Assembly: GCF_001434335.1 (NCBI RefSeq)
Contig: NZ_AZFM01000001.1
Location: forward strand, 1-64,000
Source of the DNA: Lactobacillus kalixensis DSM 16043
GTDB lineage: Bacteria; Bacillota; Bacilli; Lactobacillales; Lactobacillaceae
DNA: 64,000 bases
Direction: 5' to 3'
Of this stretch, positions 26,612 to 37,066 are shown in pieces. The notes under the pieces are model-generated. The model worked only from the letters and a program-made list of their open reading frames with translations, was not told the DNA's origin and ran no database searches. The position numbers were made by a program, and so were the translations under genes. Every line of letters begins with the position of its first letter. Position 1 is the stretch's first letter.

Positions 26612-27343
26612 ATGGATAAAGTAAATGTTTTAGGTGTAAATTTTGATAAAAAAACTTTTAACCAATTTCAAAATGAATTTATTGGTCGCATGAATAATCA
26701 TGAGTCAACTTTTGTTGTTACGGCTAATCCAGAAATTGTGATGGCCGCAAATGAAAATCCAGAATTCATGAAAGTTTTACAAGAAGACACAGACTATATT
26801 ACTGCTGACGGTATTGGAATTGTAAAGGCTGCTAAAATCTTAGGCGAACCTTTACCTGAAAGAGTAACCGGCTATGATCTTTTTTTGTGGTTAATGAAAG
26901 TGGCTAATGAGCGTGGATTAAGAGTGTTCCTCATTGGTGCTAAACCAGAAGTTATTCATGCTGTTCAAGAAAAGATTGCTAGAAATTACAGTAATATTAA
27001 CCTAGTTGGCGCTGAAGATGGTTATTTCACTGAAGACCTCGATTTAGTTGCTCGTAGAATTGAACGGACTCAACCTGATTTAGTTTTCGCTGCACTAGGG
27101 TTTCCTAAGCAAGAGTATTTGTTGTCAATTTTGCGTAAAAATGCTACTCCAGCTCTAATGATGGGGGTTGGTGGTAGTTTTGACGTCTTCTCAGGTCAAG
27201 TTAAACGAGCACCTGAAGCATTTCAAAAGACACACCTTGAGTGGTTTTATCGGTTAATTAAGAATCCAAGTCGGTTCAAGAGAATGATGGTTTTACCACA
27301 ATTTGTCGTTAAAGTTCACCAAGCGAAAAGAGGGAATAGGTAG
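26612..27343 (+). CDS. tagA: WecG/TagA/CpsF family glycosyltransferase
   Basis: A 243-residue GT26 enzyme adding ManNAc to undecaprenyl-PP-GlcNAc, the committed step of wall teichoic acid synthesis. Landmarks are TANPEIVMAA, the TADGIGIVKAAKILG active-site segment with its Asp, VFLIGAKPEV, ALGFPKQE and GVGGSFDVFSGQVKRAP. It is followed after 2 bp by a glycosyltransferase, so the two are cotranscribed. An ACGAGG-like ribosome site precedes the ATG. Confidence 0.92.
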   Translation: MDKVNVLGVNFDKKTFNQFQNEFIGRMNNHESTFVVTANPEIVMAANENPEFMKVLQEDTDYITADGIGIVKAAKILGEPLPERVTGYDLFLWLMKVANERGLRVFLIGAKPEVIHAVQEKIARNYSNINLVGAEDGYFTEDLDLVARRIERTQPDLVFAALGFPKQEYLLSILRKNATPALMMGVGGSFDVFSGQVKRAPEAFQKTHLEWFYRLIKNPSRFKRMMVLPQFVVKVHQAKRGNR

Positions 27344-27345
27344 CA

Positions 27346-28434
27346 ATGAAAGTACTGCATGTGAATGCTGGGCTAGAAAACGGTGGCGGATTAACTCATA
27401 TTGTTAATTTATTAACTGAAGCTAAAAAGCAAGGTGAAAACTATGAGTTGCTGACTTTAGCAGAGGGTCCGGTTGCCGAAGCTGCAAAAAAAGCTGGCAT
27501 TACAACGCATATTCTAGGTGCAAATGGTCGTTATGATTTAGCTAGTCTAAAAAAACTGAAGAATTTCATTAACGAAGGTGGCTATGATATTGTACATACC
27601 CATGGTGCTAGAGCTAACCTCTATTTGTCATTGATTGCTAAAAAAGTTAAGGCCAAATGGTGTGTTACGGTTCATTCTGATCCCTTCTTAGATTTTGAAG
27701 GTCGCGGTTTTATCGGGACAATCTTTACCAAGCTTAATTTGCGCGCTCTCAGAAAAGCTGACTGCGTTTTTGCAGTAACACAGCGTTTTGCAAATTTGAT
27801 TGTAAAAAAAGGCCAACTAAATCCCAAGAAGGTCCATGTCATTTACAATGGTATTTTCTTTCATGATGATAGTGAAATTCCAGCTAAATATGAGCACACT
27901 TATTTCAATATCGTTAATGTTGCTCGAACCGAAAAGGTAAAAGGGCAAGAGTTACTCTTAAAAGCTTTAAAAAAAATGGATGATCCGCATGTGCGCCTGT
28001 ATATTGCAGGAGATGGCAGTAAGCTGGAGGAATTAAAGGCACTAACTCGTCAGTTAGATATTGCTCCGCAAGTAACTTTTAACGGTTTTATGACGCAAAA
28101 ACAACTTAAAAATTTATATCGACGAATGAATCTCGCGGTTCTTACTTCTTATTCGGAGAGTTTTCCACTTGTATTACTTGAAGCAAGCGATAATCAAGTC
28201 CCAATTTTATCAACTGATGTTGGTGATATCCAGATGATGATCCCTGATGAAGAACACGGTTTTGTTGCTAAAATTGGTGATGTTACTTCGATTACAGCGC
28301 AGTTGAAGAAGGCTGTTGACATGCCTGAGGAAAAGCTAGAAGAAATAGCAATTAGAGAAAAAGAGTATCTTTCTAGCAATTTTTCAATCAAAAATCAGTT
28401 ACATTCGATCCAAGCTGTCTATGAAGAATTGTAG
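27346..28434 (+). CDS. glycosyltransferase family 4 protein
   Basis: A 362-residue GT-B retaining glycosyltransferase. The N-terminal half has GGLTHIVNLL and HTHGARANLYLSL. The C-terminal half contains VARTEKVKGQELLLKAL, YIAGDGSKLEEL and the EX7E motif region ESFPLVLLEASDNQVPIL. It lies directly after tagA, so it probably extends the teichoic-acid or another wall polysaccharide linkage. Donor and acceptor unknown. Confidence 0.88.
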   Translation: MKVLHVNAGLENGGGLTHIVNLLTEAKKQGENYELLTLAEGPVAEAAKKAGITTHILGANGRYDLASLKKLKNFINEGGYDIVHTHGARANLYLSLIAKKVKAKWCVTVHSDPFLDFEGRGFIGTIFTKLNLRALRKADCVFAVTQRFANLIVKKGQLNPKKVHVIYNGIFFHDDSEIPAKYEHTYFNIVNVARTEKVKGQELLLKALKKMDDPHVRLYIAGDGSKLEELKALTRQLDIAPQVTFNGFMTQKQLKNLYRRMNLAVLTSYSESFPLVLLEASDNQVPILSTDVGDIQMMIPDEEHGFVAKIGDVTSITAQLKKAVDMPEEKLEEIAIREKEYLSSNFSIKNQLHSIQAVYEEL

Positions 28435-28505
28435 ATTAATTGCCGCTAAGCTCTGACACGGGTATAATTAAGACAAATTGTTAAAAGATTATTTGAGAGG
28501 GAACA

Positions 28506-29984
28506 ATGCTCTACAAGGAAATAGACAAAGACGATAGTTTGGCTTTGCACACAGATTTATATGAAATTAACATGATGTACACATACTTCAAAAAGGGAAT
28601 TGCAGATCGCAATTCTGTTTTTGAAGTATTTTATCGTCAAGAACCCTTTGGTAATGGTTATGCCGTTTATGCTGGGCTTGAGCACATCATTCAATATTTG
28701 CAAAATTTGAAATTTAGAGAAAGTGATCTGCAATATTTAAAGGAAACTCAAGATTACGATGATGATTTTATTGAGTATTTGCGTAATTTAGAGCTTAAAA
28801 TCAGCCTTCGTTCGATGAAAGAAGGCGAATTGGTTTTTGCTAATGAACCAATCTTGCAAGTTGAAGGACCACTGGCACAATGTCAATTAGTTGAAACTGC
28901 GATATTAAACATTATCAACTTTCAAACTTTGCTTGCTACTAAAGCAGCTAGAATTAAGCTTGCTGTTCAAGATGATGGTTTAATGGAATTTGGTTCACGT
29001 CGAGCTCAAGAAACAGATGCCGCAATTTGGGGTGCACGTGCTGCTTATATCGGCGGTTTTGATTCAACTTCAAATGTTCGTGCCGGAAAGTTATTTGGTA
29101 TTCCAATTTCTGGTACCCATGCACACTCATTGGTTGAAGCATTTGGTAGCGAATATGAAGCTTTCAAGGCTTACGCTGAAACGCATAAGGATTGTGTTTT
29201 CTTAGTTGATACTTACGATACTGTCAGAAGTGGTGTGCCTACTGCGATTAAGGTTGCTGATGAAATGGGCGATAAGATCAACTTCTTGGGCGTTAGAATT
29301 GACTCAGGTGATATGGCCTACATTTCTAAGCAAGTACGTAAAGAATTAGACGATGCAGGTTATAAAGATGCTAAGATTTTTGCATCAAATGACTTAGATG
29401 AATACACCATTACTAACTTGAAGATGCAAGGCGCTAAGATTGATGTTTGGGGAATTGGTACTAAATTTATTACTGCCTTTGAACAACCTGCTTTAGGTGC
29501 GGTGTACAAGTTGGTGGCAATGGAAGATGAACTTCATGCCATGCGCGACACTTTGAAGATTTCTTCAAATGCAATTAAGGTTTCAACACCTGGTAAGAAG
29601 CAGGTTTGGCGAATTAGTGCTAATACTGCTAAGAAAAATGAGGGTGACTGGGTTAGCCGTGCTGATGAAGATCCTCGAAAATTCGATGCACTCTTTATGT
29701 TTCATCCGCAATATAACTACATCAATAAGGTTGTTACTAACTATACAGCAATTCCACTTCTTCAGGACATTTACAAGGATGGGGAACTGGTTTATGAACA
29801 ACCGAGTCTTGATGAAATTAAGAAATTTGTCGCTGACAACTTAGATGGCTTGTGGGATGAATATAAACGCAGTTTGAATCCACAAGAATATCCAGTAGAC
29901 CTTTCACAAAACTTATATGAGAGTAAAATGGATCTTATTAAAGACATTCGTCGAAAAATTAGAGAAAGAAGTTTTGGTCGATGA
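28506..29984 (+). CDS. pncB: nicotinate phosphoribosyltransferase
   Basis: A 492-residue enzyme converting nicotinate and PRPP to nicotinate mononucleotide, first step of NAD salvage. Landmarks are [15 protein letters not shown] at the start, the EFGSRRAQ phosphate-binding segment, [28 protein letters not shown] and a WGIGTKF motif. It overlaps nadE by four bases (ATGA-type), so NAD salvage from nicotinate is encoded as one unit. Confidence 0.94.
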   Translation: MLYKEIDKDDSLALHTDLYEINMMYTYFKKGIADRNSVFEVFYRQEPFGNGYAVYAGLEHIIQYLQNLKFRESDLQYLKETQDYDDDFIEYLRNLELKISLRSMKEGELVFANEPILQVEGPLAQCQLVETAILNIINFQTLLATKAARIKLAVQDDGLMEFGSRRAQETDAAIWGARAAYIGGFDSTSNVRAGKLFGIPISGTHAHSLVEAFGSEYEAFKAYAETHKDCVFLVDTYDTVRSGVPTAIKVADEMGDKINFLGVRIDSGDMAYISKQVRKELDDAGYKDAKIFASNDLDEYTITNLKMQGAKIDVWGIGTKFITAFEQPALGAVYKLVAMEDELHAMRDTLKISSNAIKVSTPGKKQVWRISANTAKKNEGDWVSRADEDPRKFDALFMFHPQYNYINKVVTNYTAIPLLQDIYKDGELVYEQPSLDEIKKFVADNLDGLWDEYKRSLNPQEYPVDLSQNLYESKMDLIKDIRRKIRERSFGR

Positions 29985-30811
29985 GAGAATTACAAAAAAA
30001 GATTATTGCATATGAACATGTTTTACCAGAAATTGATCCTAAGGAAGAAATCAGAAAGTCAATTAACTTTTTGAAGGACTATTTAAAAGCAAATCCTTTC
30101 TTGAAGAGTTTTGTTTTAGGTATTTCTGGTGGACAAGATTCAACCTTGACTGGTAAGCTTTGCCAAATGGCAATTGAAGAAATGCGTGAAGAAACTGGCG
30201 ATGATTCATATCAATTTATCGCTGTTCGCTTGCCATACGGAATTCAAGCTGATGCTCAAGATGCAGCAGATGCTGTAGCTTTCCAAAAGCCGGACCAAGA
30301 CTTGATTGTCAACATTAAAGAACCAGTTGATGCGATGGTTAAGGTGGTTGAAGCTAGCGGTCAAAAGATCACTGACTTTAACAAGGGTAACATTAAGGCA
30401 CGTCAAAGAATGGTTGTGCAGTACGCAATTGCCGGTGCTAATAATGGTGCAGTTGTTGGTACTGACCATGCTGCTGAAAACTTCTCAGGCTTTTACACTA
30501 AATATGGGGATGGTGCAGCTGATCTTACTCCATTGTTCCGTTTGGACAAGCGTCAAGGTAAGATGCTTCTTAAGGAATTAGGCTGTCCTGAACACCTTTA
30601 TGAAAAAGCACCAACTGCTGATCTTGAAGAAGACCGTCCTGACTTACCAGATGAAGTAGCTTTGGGCGTCACTTACAAAGATATTGATGATTACCTTGAA
30701 GGCAAAGACGTTCCTGAAAAATCTGCTGAGCAAATTGAAAAATTGTGGAAGAAGAGTGAACACAAGCGTCGTTTGCCAGTATCCATTTTTGACGATTTTT
30801 ATAAGAAATAA
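29981..30811 (+). CDS. nadE: ammonia-dependent NAD+ synthetase
   Basis: A 276-residue NadE amidating deamido-NAD to NAD. The ATP pyrophosphatase P-loop SGGQDS is at about residues 49-54. Other landmarks are [41 protein letters not shown] and [13 protein letters not shown]. The length corresponds to the single-domain ammonia-using form. Last gene of the pncB-nadE operon. Confidence 0.95.
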   Translation: MRELQKKIIAYEHVLPEIDPKEEIRKSINFLKDYLKANPFLKSFVLGISGGQDSTLTGKLCQMAIEEMREETGDDSYQFIAVRLPYGIQADAQDAADAVAFQKPDQDLIVNIKEPVDAMVKVVEASGQKITDFNKGNIKARQRMVVQYAIAGANNGAVVGTDHAAENFSGFYTKYGDGAADLTPLFRLDKRQGKMLLKELGCPEHLYEKAPTADLEEDRPDLPDEVALGVTYKDIDDYLEGKDVPEKSAEQIEKLWKKSEHKRRLPVSIFDDFYKK

Positions 30812-30824
30812 ACGTTCGCAAAAC

Positions 30825-30853
30825 TTGTTAAATACTAACTTTTTTCTTATAAT
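30825..30853 (+). promoter_or_regulatory. promoter of P-type ATPase gene
   Basis: TTGTTA (30825-30830), a 17-bp spacer and TATAAT (30848-30853). Confidence 0.75.
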
Positions 30854-30860
30854 TAACTTA

Positions 30861-30977
30861 ACCATAAGGGAGTAACAGCATCATTGCGATAAGTTCAACA
30901 AGTCGAAGCGAAATCACTTCTGGACTTATCTTAATTAGTGAGACTTATGTGCGTTTGAGCATATAAGTCTTTTTTTA
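30861..30977 (+). promoter_or_regulatory. probable yybP-ykoY manganese riboswitch with terminator
   Basis: The leader has the element's conserved features: AGGGAGTA after a CATAAG strand (30863-30868), a GATAAGT/ACTTATC helix, and TTAGTGAGACTTATG at the 3' side, resembling the TTAGCAAGACC segment of known yybP-ykoY members. P1 pairs CATAAG with CTTATG (30944-30949). The same CTTATG is part of the terminator stem AGACTTATGTG / CATATAAGTCT (30941-30970, T7). Aptamer and terminator are thus mutually exclusive, the layout of an ON switch. It sits before a cation P-type ATPase, a usual target. Confidence 0.72.
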
Positions 30978-30993
30978 TTACTGAGGAGAAAAA

Positions 30994-33663
30994 ATGGCTA
31001 AGAAATATTATACTGAGACCATTCCTGAAACCGAGAAGGATTTAAATACTTCTTTAGCTGATGGTCTAACTACTGATGAAGTAAAAGCTCGTTTAAATAA
31101 ATATGGGCCTAATGCTTTAGCTGGTAAAAAGAAGAAGAGCATGTTTATGCGCTTCGTCGATCAATTCAAGGACTTCATGATCATTGTTCTAATTATTGCC
31201 GCACTATTATCTGGATTCTTAGCAAAAGAATGGACAGATGCTGCAATTATCATGATCGTTGTATTGTTAAATGCCATCTTAGGAGTCTTTCAAGAAGCAC
31301 GTTCAGAAGCTGCAATTGAAGCTTTAAAAGAAATGGCTACGCCGAATGCTCACGTCAAACGCGGTGGAGCAATTGTTGAAATACCAAGCACCGAAATTGT
31401 ACCGGGTGATGTAGTTCTTCTTGAGGCTGGAGACGTAGTCCCAGCTGACTTGCGTTTGACCCAAGCACATAGCTTGAAGATTGAAGAATCAGCTTTGACT
31501 GGTGAATCCGTTCCAGTTGATAAGAGTGCTGAAACCTTACAAGGTGACGATGTTGCCTTAGGTGATCGTATTAACATGGCTTTTTCTAGTACCAATGTAA
31601 CTTACGGACGCGGTGAAGGAGTTGTTGTTACTACCGGGATGAACACCGAAGTTGGTAAGATTGCCACCATGCTGAATGAGGCCGATGAAACTGACACTCC
31701 TTTAAAGGAAAACTTGAACCAACTTGGTAAGACATTAACCCTTATGATTTTGGCAATCTGTGTTATTGTCTTTATCGTTGGTGTTCTTAAAGCAAATCCA
31801 GCTGATCGAAACTCAACTTTGATGATCAATATGTTCTTAGTTGCAATTTCTTTGGCTGTTGCTGCAATTCCAGAAGGCTTACCTGCTATTGTAACCATTA
31901 TTTTGGCCTTAGGTACTCAAACAATGGCTCGTCATAAAGCAATTGTTAGAAAGTTGCCTGCTGTTGAAACTTTAGGTGCAACTGATATCATTTGTTCAGA
32001 CAAAACTGGGACTTTGACTCAAAACCGAATGACTGTTGAAAAAGTCTTTTATGATGGTCAAGTTCACGATGATAGTCAAGATATGGCTGAAACTACTTCA
32101 GCAATGATGTCAATGGTTCTAGCAAATGACACTAAAATTGAAAACGGTGGCGACTTACTGGGTGATCCAACCGAAACTGCTTTGATTCAATATGCTTTTG
32201 ACAAGAACATTGATGTTTCTACCATGCTTGAAAAATATAAGCGTGTTCAAGAAGTGCCATTTGATTCAGAACGTAAGTTGATGAGTACGGTTAACAAGTA
32301 CGGCGATAAATATTTCGTTGCTGTCAAAGGTGCTCCAGACGAATTATTGAAGCGAGTTAAGTTTGTTGAAATTAACGGTAAAGTTTTGCCAATTACTCAA
32401 GACCAACGTGATGATATTTTAGCAAACAACAAACAGATGGCTAAACAAGCCTTGCGTGTCTTGGGCCTTGCTTATAAAGTCGTGGAAAATTTATACGACG
32501 ATCCTTCAACTGAAAATGTTGAACAAGATTTAATCTTTGCTGGTTTAGTCGGCATGATCGATCCAGAACGTCCTGAAGCTAAAGCTGCTGTTGAAGAAGC
32601 TCATAGTGCTGGCATTAGAACTGTCATGATCACTGGTGATCATCAGACTACCGCTCAAGCCATTGCTGAAAGATTGGGAATTTTAAAGCCTCATCAAGAT
32701 TCTCGCGTTTTAACTGGAGCACAACTTGATGAATTAAGTGACGACTACTTCATTCAACATATCGGTGACTACAGCGTTTATGCGCGTGTTTCTCCAGAAC
32801 ACAAGGTAAGAATTGTAAAGGCTTGGCAAGCAAACGGTAAGATCGTTGCCATGACTGGAGATGGTGTTAACGACGCTCCGAGTTTGAAGCAAGCTGATAT
32901 TGGTATCGGCATGGGAATCACTGGTACTGAGGTATCTAAGGGTGCTAGTGACATGGTTTTGGCCGATGATAATTTCGCAACTATTGTTGAGGCTGTTAAG
33001 CAAGGTCGAAAGGTATTTAGTAATATTCAAAAAGCCATCCTTTACCTCATGAGTTGTAATGTGGGTGAAGTATTAACAGTCTTCATGATGACCATGCTTG
33101 GCTGGGACATTTTGGAACCAGTTCAGCTTCTTTGGATTAACTTGGTAACTGATACTTTGCCAGCGATTGCTCTTGGCGTTGAGCCGGTTGAAGATGGAAT
33201 TATGAAGCGTAAACCTCGTGGTAGAAAGTCTAACTTCTTCAATGGCGGTGTTGCAAGTTCTATTATTTATCAAGGAATCTTGGAAGGCGTCTTAGTCCTT
33301 GGTGCATACCAGATCGGTTTGCATGTTGGTCCTCACGTAGGAAATGCAGCAATGCAACATGGCGATGCCTTGACAATGGCCTTCTTAACTTTAGGACTTA
33401 TTCAATTATTCCACGCAATTAATTCTAAATTTATTCACCGATCAATCTTTGGCAAGCATACTTTTGCTAACAAGTGGTTCAACTGGGCTATTTTGATTGC
33501 TGCCTTGATTATGGCAGCGGTCGAATTACCGTTTATGACCAAGTTCTTTGACGTAACAGAACTTAATGGGAGTCAATGGTTAGTAGTTCTAGCTGCTGGA
33601 TTTTCTATGATCTTAATTGTAGAAATTGTGAAGTTAATTCAACGACAAATGGGTAAAGAATAG
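30994..33663 (+). CDS. cation-transporting P-type ATPase (Ca2+/Mn2+, PMR1/PacL-like)
   Basis: An 889-residue P2-type ATPase. The phosphorylation motif CSDKTGTLTQNRM has Asp336. TGES is in the actuator domain, KGAPDELLKR in the nucleotide domain and MTGDGVNDAPSLKQADIGIGMG in the hinge. Membrane residues include AAIPEGLPAIV (M4) and NLVTDTLPAIALG (M6), as in Ca2+/Mn2+ pumps. It probably exports Mn2+ or Ca2+. The predicted Mn2+-responsive leader favours manganese, as for the L. lactis pump controlled by the same riboswitch class. Monocistronic with a terminator 10 bp downstream. Confidence 0.92.
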   Translation: MAKKYYTETIPETEKDLNTSLADGLTTDEVKARLNKYGPNALAGKKKKSMFMRFVDQFKDFMIIVLIIAALLSGFLAKEWTDAAIIMIVVLLNAILGVFQEARSEAAIEALKEMATPNAHVKRGGAIVEIPSTEIVPGDVVLLEAGDVVPADLRLTQAHSLKIEESALTGESVPVDKSAETLQGDDVALGDRINMAFSSTNVTYGRGEGVVVTTGMNTEVGKIATMLNEADETDTPLKENLNQLGKTLTLMILAICVIVFIVGVLKANPADRNSTLMINMFLVAISLAVAAIPEGLPAIVTIILALGTQTMARHKAIVRKLPAVETLGATDIICSDKTGTLTQNRMTVEKVFYDGQVHDDSQDMAETTSAMMSMVLANDTKIENGGDLLGDPTETALIQYAFDKNIDVSTMLEKYKRVQEVPFDSERKLMSTVNKYGDKYFVAVKGAPDELLKRVKFVEINGKVLPITQDQRDDILANNKQMAKQALRVLGLAYKVVENLYDDPSTENVEQDLIFAGLVGMIDPERPEAKAAVEEAHSAGIRTVMITGDHQTTAQAIAERLGILKPHQDSRVLTGAQLDELSDDYFIQHIGDYSVYARVSPEHKVRIVKAWQANGKIVAMTGDGVNDAPSLKQADIGIGMGITGTEVSKGASDMVLADDNFATIVEAVKQGRKVFSNIQKAILYLMSCNVGEVLTVFMMTMLGWDILEPVQLLWINLVTDTLPAIALGVEPVEDGIMKRKPRGRKSNFFNGGVASSIIYQGILEGVLVLGAYQIGLHVGPHVGNAAMQHGDALTMAFLTLGLIQLFHAINSKFIHRSIFGKHTFANKWFNWAILIAALIMAAVELPFMTKFFDVTELNGSQWLVVLAAGFSMILIVEIVKLIQRQMGKE

Positions 33664-33673
33664 TAAATTTTTC

Positions 33674-33711
33674 ATAAGAGATAGGGATTCTTTCTTCTAT
33701 CTCTTATTTTT
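33674..33711 (+). terminator. terminator of P-type ATPase gene
   Basis: A perfect 11-bp stem ATAAGAGATAG / CTATCTCTTAT and a T-run. Confidence 0.9.
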
Positions 33712-33778
33712 TATTGGTTAAAATAGTATTATGATTGTTGATATACTATTTTTAAAAGAATAAAGAGAATTTTTATTG

Positions 33779-34924
33779 ATGAAGAGTTTACTTTTTCGCA
33801 TATATTTAGCGCTGATGAAGTTTTATGCGTACTTCAATCCAATTCAGCCAAATGAAATCGTGATTTTAAATGGGGCCGGACGATCTGGTTCAAATGGTTA
33901 TCTTTTTTATAAATATCTACAGACCAACCACCCAGAGTACAATGTGACTTTAATTGAGCCGTGGCCATCCTCACACCTTGGCCGGATGACCTGGAAAAAA
34001 ATTGGTCAAGCGCGCTACATTGTGACAACACACCAACCTTTTAAAGTAAAGAAGGGGCAGTTAAATATTCAGCTCTGGCATGGTATTCCGCTTAAGCGGA
34101 TGGGAATTATGGCCAATAACACTAATTTCCGTGATAATAAGCGTAATGAGAAGTTATGGCACAAAGATACTGATCTAGTTGCTTCAAATTCTGATTTGTA
34201 TGAAACTTTGATGTCATCGTGTATTGCTGTTGAAGCTAAGAAATACCATAAAACAGGTTTTCCAAGATTTGATGCTTTAGCAAATCCGATTATTTCAAAA
34301 GAACAATTATTAAAAGACTTGTTTGATCAAGAAGATAAGGATGCACAAATCGGGATCTACATGCCAACGTTTCGCTATGAATTAGAAGATCAATCAATCA
34401 TGGATCAAATTGCTAAAGGGAATTTTTTTGCCTTTTCTGATTTTGATGGTGAGCAATTAAATGCGGCATTAAAAGAAAAACACCAATATTTGATTGTGAA
34501 ATTACATCCTTACGAAATGCGTTTGTTTGCTAAATTGAACAGTTCATATTCAAACATTGCCTTTTTGAACAATGACTATTTGTTTGATAATAACTATGAT
34601 CTATATGAACTGCTCGGGGATACTGATTTCTTGATGACGGATTTTTCATCGATTTATTTTGATTACTTGCTACTGAACAAGCCAATAATTTTCATCACTA
34701 ATTATCTTGAACAATATGAAAAAACGCGTGGCTTGCTTCTTAGTCCATATGAAGAAGTAACGCCTGGATTTAAGGTGAATACGCAAGAAGAATTAATTAA
34801 GCGCTTGTCTGAACTTGATAGCCGCGAGCAAAAGAATATGCGGCTTTATTGGCGTGATTTGACTCATGAAGTAAGAGGCAATAACTGTGAGCGCTTGTTT
34901 GATGAAATGACGAAGATGTATTAG
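33779..34924 (+). CDS. CDP-glycerol glycerophosphotransferase family protein (TagF/TagB-like)
   Basis: A 381-residue member of the glyphos_transf family that transfers glycerol phosphate from CDP-glycerol. Landmarks are LQLWHGIPLKRMGIMANNTNF (His active-site segment), GIYMPTFR, IVKLHPYE and TDFLMTDFSSIYFDYLLLNKP. It is shorter than the TagF polymerase because the N-terminal region is minimal, so it may act as a primase (TagB-like) or polysaccharide decorator. A TTG precedes the ATG; the ATG is chosen. It heads a three- or four-gene cluster with a flippase and GT32 enzyme. Confidence 0.88.
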   Translation: MKSLLFRIYLALMKFYAYFNPIQPNEIVILNGAGRSGSNGYLFYKYLQTNHPEYNVTLIEPWPSSHLGRMTWKKIGQARYIVTTHQPFKVKKGQLNIQLWHGIPLKRMGIMANNTNFRDNKRNEKLWHKDTDLVASNSDLYETLMSSCIAVEAKKYHKTGFPRFDALANPIISKEQLLKDLFDQEDKDAQIGIYMPTFRYELEDQSIMDQIAKGNFFAFSDFDGEQLNAALKEKHQYLIVKLHPYEMRLFAKLNSSYSNIAFLNNDYLFDNNYDLYELLGDTDFLMTDFSSIYFDYLLLNKPIIFITNYLEQYEKTRGLLLSPYEEVTPGFKVNTQEELIKRLSELDSREQKNMRLYWRDLTHEVRGNNCERLFDEMTKMY

Positions 34925-34934
34925 GTGAATTTGC

Positions 34935-36365
34935 GTGAAAAAAACATTCTTAAATATTGTCTATAATGCGGTTTATCAGATTTTTTTGGTCCTTGTACCG
35001 TTAATTACGGTGCCATATCTTTCAAGAGTTTTGGGACCGAAAACTTACGGAATCTATAGCAGTGTTAATAACACAATGCAGTTTTTGATGGTTTTTTGTA
35101 CTTTATCAATTTCTTACATTGGAATGCGGACGATCTCAAGAACTAGAACTTATGGTAGTCCTCAAGATTTAACAGATGCTTTTTGGGGACTGTGGTATTT
35201 TCAGGGCATTGCTGGGTTAGTAACCATTGTGTTAGTGGTTTCTGTTTGCACCATTTTTCGGATTCAATACTGGCAAGAAATTCTTTTGATGGCGCCATTT
35301 TTAATTTCCGCACAAGTGGATATCTCTTGGTTTTTTCAAGGACTAGCAGATTTTGGGCGCGTTGTTTTAAAAAATACAGCGGTAAAATTGGTCTCAGTAG
35401 TTTTGATTTTACTCTGGGTAAAAAGTCCAGAAGATTTGTGGAAATATTTATTGATAATGTCAATTTCGACAATGATTGGTTCGTTTGTTTTTTGGTTTGA
35501 TATTCACCGCTATGTAGGCCGGCCTGTAAAGCACTTTTACAAATATCAAACGACCATCAAGGCAATTATTACATTGCTCATTCCGCAGATTGCAACCCAA
35601 ATTTATACTTCGCTTGATAAGCCAATCTTAGGTATTTTTCAGAATTCAACCCAAGTTGCTTACTATGATAATTCACAGCGGATTTCTAATATGATTTTGG
35701 GTGTGATCACCAGTATTTCACTTGTTATCATGCCAAAGATGGCGGGAGAAAGTGAAAAAGAGCAGCAGGTTGTTTTGAAGAAGTCACTTGAAGCTACCGT
35801 TATGCTGGGAACCTTGTTTGCGGTTATTATTATGGCTAATACTAAACAGTTTGTCCCATTTTTCTTTGGTAAGAAGTTCATTCCAATGACGCCATTGATG
35901 TTTTTCTTCACATTGACAATTATCATGATTCCGACTGGTGGGGTTTTTGCCAACCAATTCGCCTTAGCAAATCGAAGAGATAAAGATTATGCCATTCCGG
36001 TAATCATCGGAGCATTCTTAGAAGTTGGTTTAAGTGCCTTTTTAGACCGCTATTATGGTGCAGCTGGAGCTATGATTGCAATTTTAGTTACCGAATTCAT
36101 TGTCTTGATTCTGCGATTGTGGATTGTACGTGATGGTTATGACTTTAAGTATTCATTCCAAGATATTCCAAAGTATTTTTTGATTGCAGTCATCACATTG
36201 GCTGCGGGAATGCTGATACCAAATGTGATTCCATCAGCATTTTTCAATATGGCATTTAAGTCAATCGTCATGTTCATTCTCTATATGGGATTGATGTTTG
36301 CCATGAAGCTCGATTTCAATCAAGATATTATTCAATTATTCAAAAAGTTTCTTAAAAGAGGTTAA
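34935..36365 (+). CDS. polysaccharide flippase (Wzx/MATE-like)
   Basis: A 476-residue membrane protein with about 12-14 hydrophobic segments and the flippase opener (IVYNAVYQIFLVLVPLITVP, YLSRVLGPKTYGIYSSVNN). It should translocate lipid-linked polysaccharide units across the membrane. GTG start with AGGTGA six bases upstream. It lies 10 bp after the TagF-like gene and 2 bp before the GT32 gene, so it belongs to the same transcription unit. Confidence 0.88.
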   Translation: MKKTFLNIVYNAVYQIFLVLVPLITVPYLSRVLGPKTYGIYSSVNNTMQFLMVFCTLSISYIGMRTISRTRTYGSPQDLTDAFWGLWYFQGIAGLVTIVLVVSVCTIFRIQYWQEILLMAPFLISAQVDISWFFQGLADFGRVVLKNTAVKLVSVVLILLWVKSPEDLWKYLLIMSISTMIGSFVFWFDIHRYVGRPVKHFYKYQTTIKAIITLLIPQIATQIYTSLDKPILGIFQNSTQVAYYDNSQRISNMILGVITSISLVIMPKMAGESEKEQQVVLKKSLEATVMLGTLFAVIIMANTKQFVPFFFGKKFIPMTPLMFFFTLTIIMIPTGGVFANQFALANRRDKDYAIPVIIGAFLEVGLSAFLDRYYGAAGAMIAILVTEFIVLILRLWIVRDGYDFKYSFQDIPKYFLIAVITLAAGMLIPNVIPSAFFNMAFKSIVMFILYMGLMFAMKLDFNQDIIQLFKKFLKRG

Positions 36366-36367
36366 TA

Positions 36368-37066
36368 ATGATTCCAAAAATTATTCACTATGTTTGGGTT
36401 GGGGGAAATCCTAAGCCTAAGAATATCCAGCGTTGCATGAAGACCTGGCAAAAGCATTTAAAGGACTACAAGATTATTGAATGGAACGAAGATAATTTTG
36501 ATATCCATGAAAATAAGTATGTTGAACAAGCTTATAAGGCAAAGAAGTGGGCCTTTGTTTCCGACTATATTCGTGCTAAGGCTATTTATGAACAAGGTGG
36601 AATTTATTTAGATACCGACGTTTTAGTTTTAGACAATTTGGAAGACTTACTCAATAATAAGGCGTTTGTTGGTTTTGAAAATAAGGAAAACCCATTTACA
36701 GCTGTTTTTGGAGCAGAAAAGCACCATCCTTTACTAAAAGATATGCTGGCTTATTATGATGATCGCAATTTTGAATTTGATAAAGAAGATCAATTAGCCG
36801 GAGTAAATACTGTTTCTGTATCTGATATTTTAAAAGAAAAATACGGTGCTAAGGCAAATGGAAAAGAGCAGATGATTAAAGATAATATCCATGTTTATCC
36901 AGATGGTGTCTTGTGTAATCCTTCTTCTGAATCAAAAACAATTCATGTCTTCACTGGAACTTGGATGGAAGGAGAAAAGCCATTGAAGCGCAAGATTGTG
37001 ACTGCTCTGAAAGTTAGAATTAAAACTAAAAGAGAAGCAGCGCTGTATGCTAAGATTTTCCGATGA
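36368..37066 (+). CDS. GT32-family glycosyltransferase (capsular polysaccharide synthesis type)
   Basis: A 232-residue sugar transferase with the GT32 DXD region (KAIYEQGGIYLDTDVLVLDNL, DTD binding the metal-nucleotide sugar), the opener PKIIHYVWVGGNPKP and AFVGFENKENPFTAVFGA. It is probably cytosolic and adds a sugar to the wall polysaccharide exported by the preceding flippase. It overlaps the SprT gene by four bases. Confidence 0.88.
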   Translation: MIPKIIHYVWVGGNPKPKNIQRCMKTWQKHLKDYKIIEWNEDNFDIHENKYVEQAYKAKKWAFVSDYIRAKAIYEQGGIYLDTDVLVLDNLEDLLNNKAFVGFENKENPFTAVFGAEKHHPLLKDMLAYYDDRNFEFDKEDQLAGVNTVSVSDILKEKYGAKANGKEQMIKDNIHVYPDGVLCNPSSESKTIHVFTGTWMEGEKPLKRKIVTALKVRIKTKREAALYAKIFR

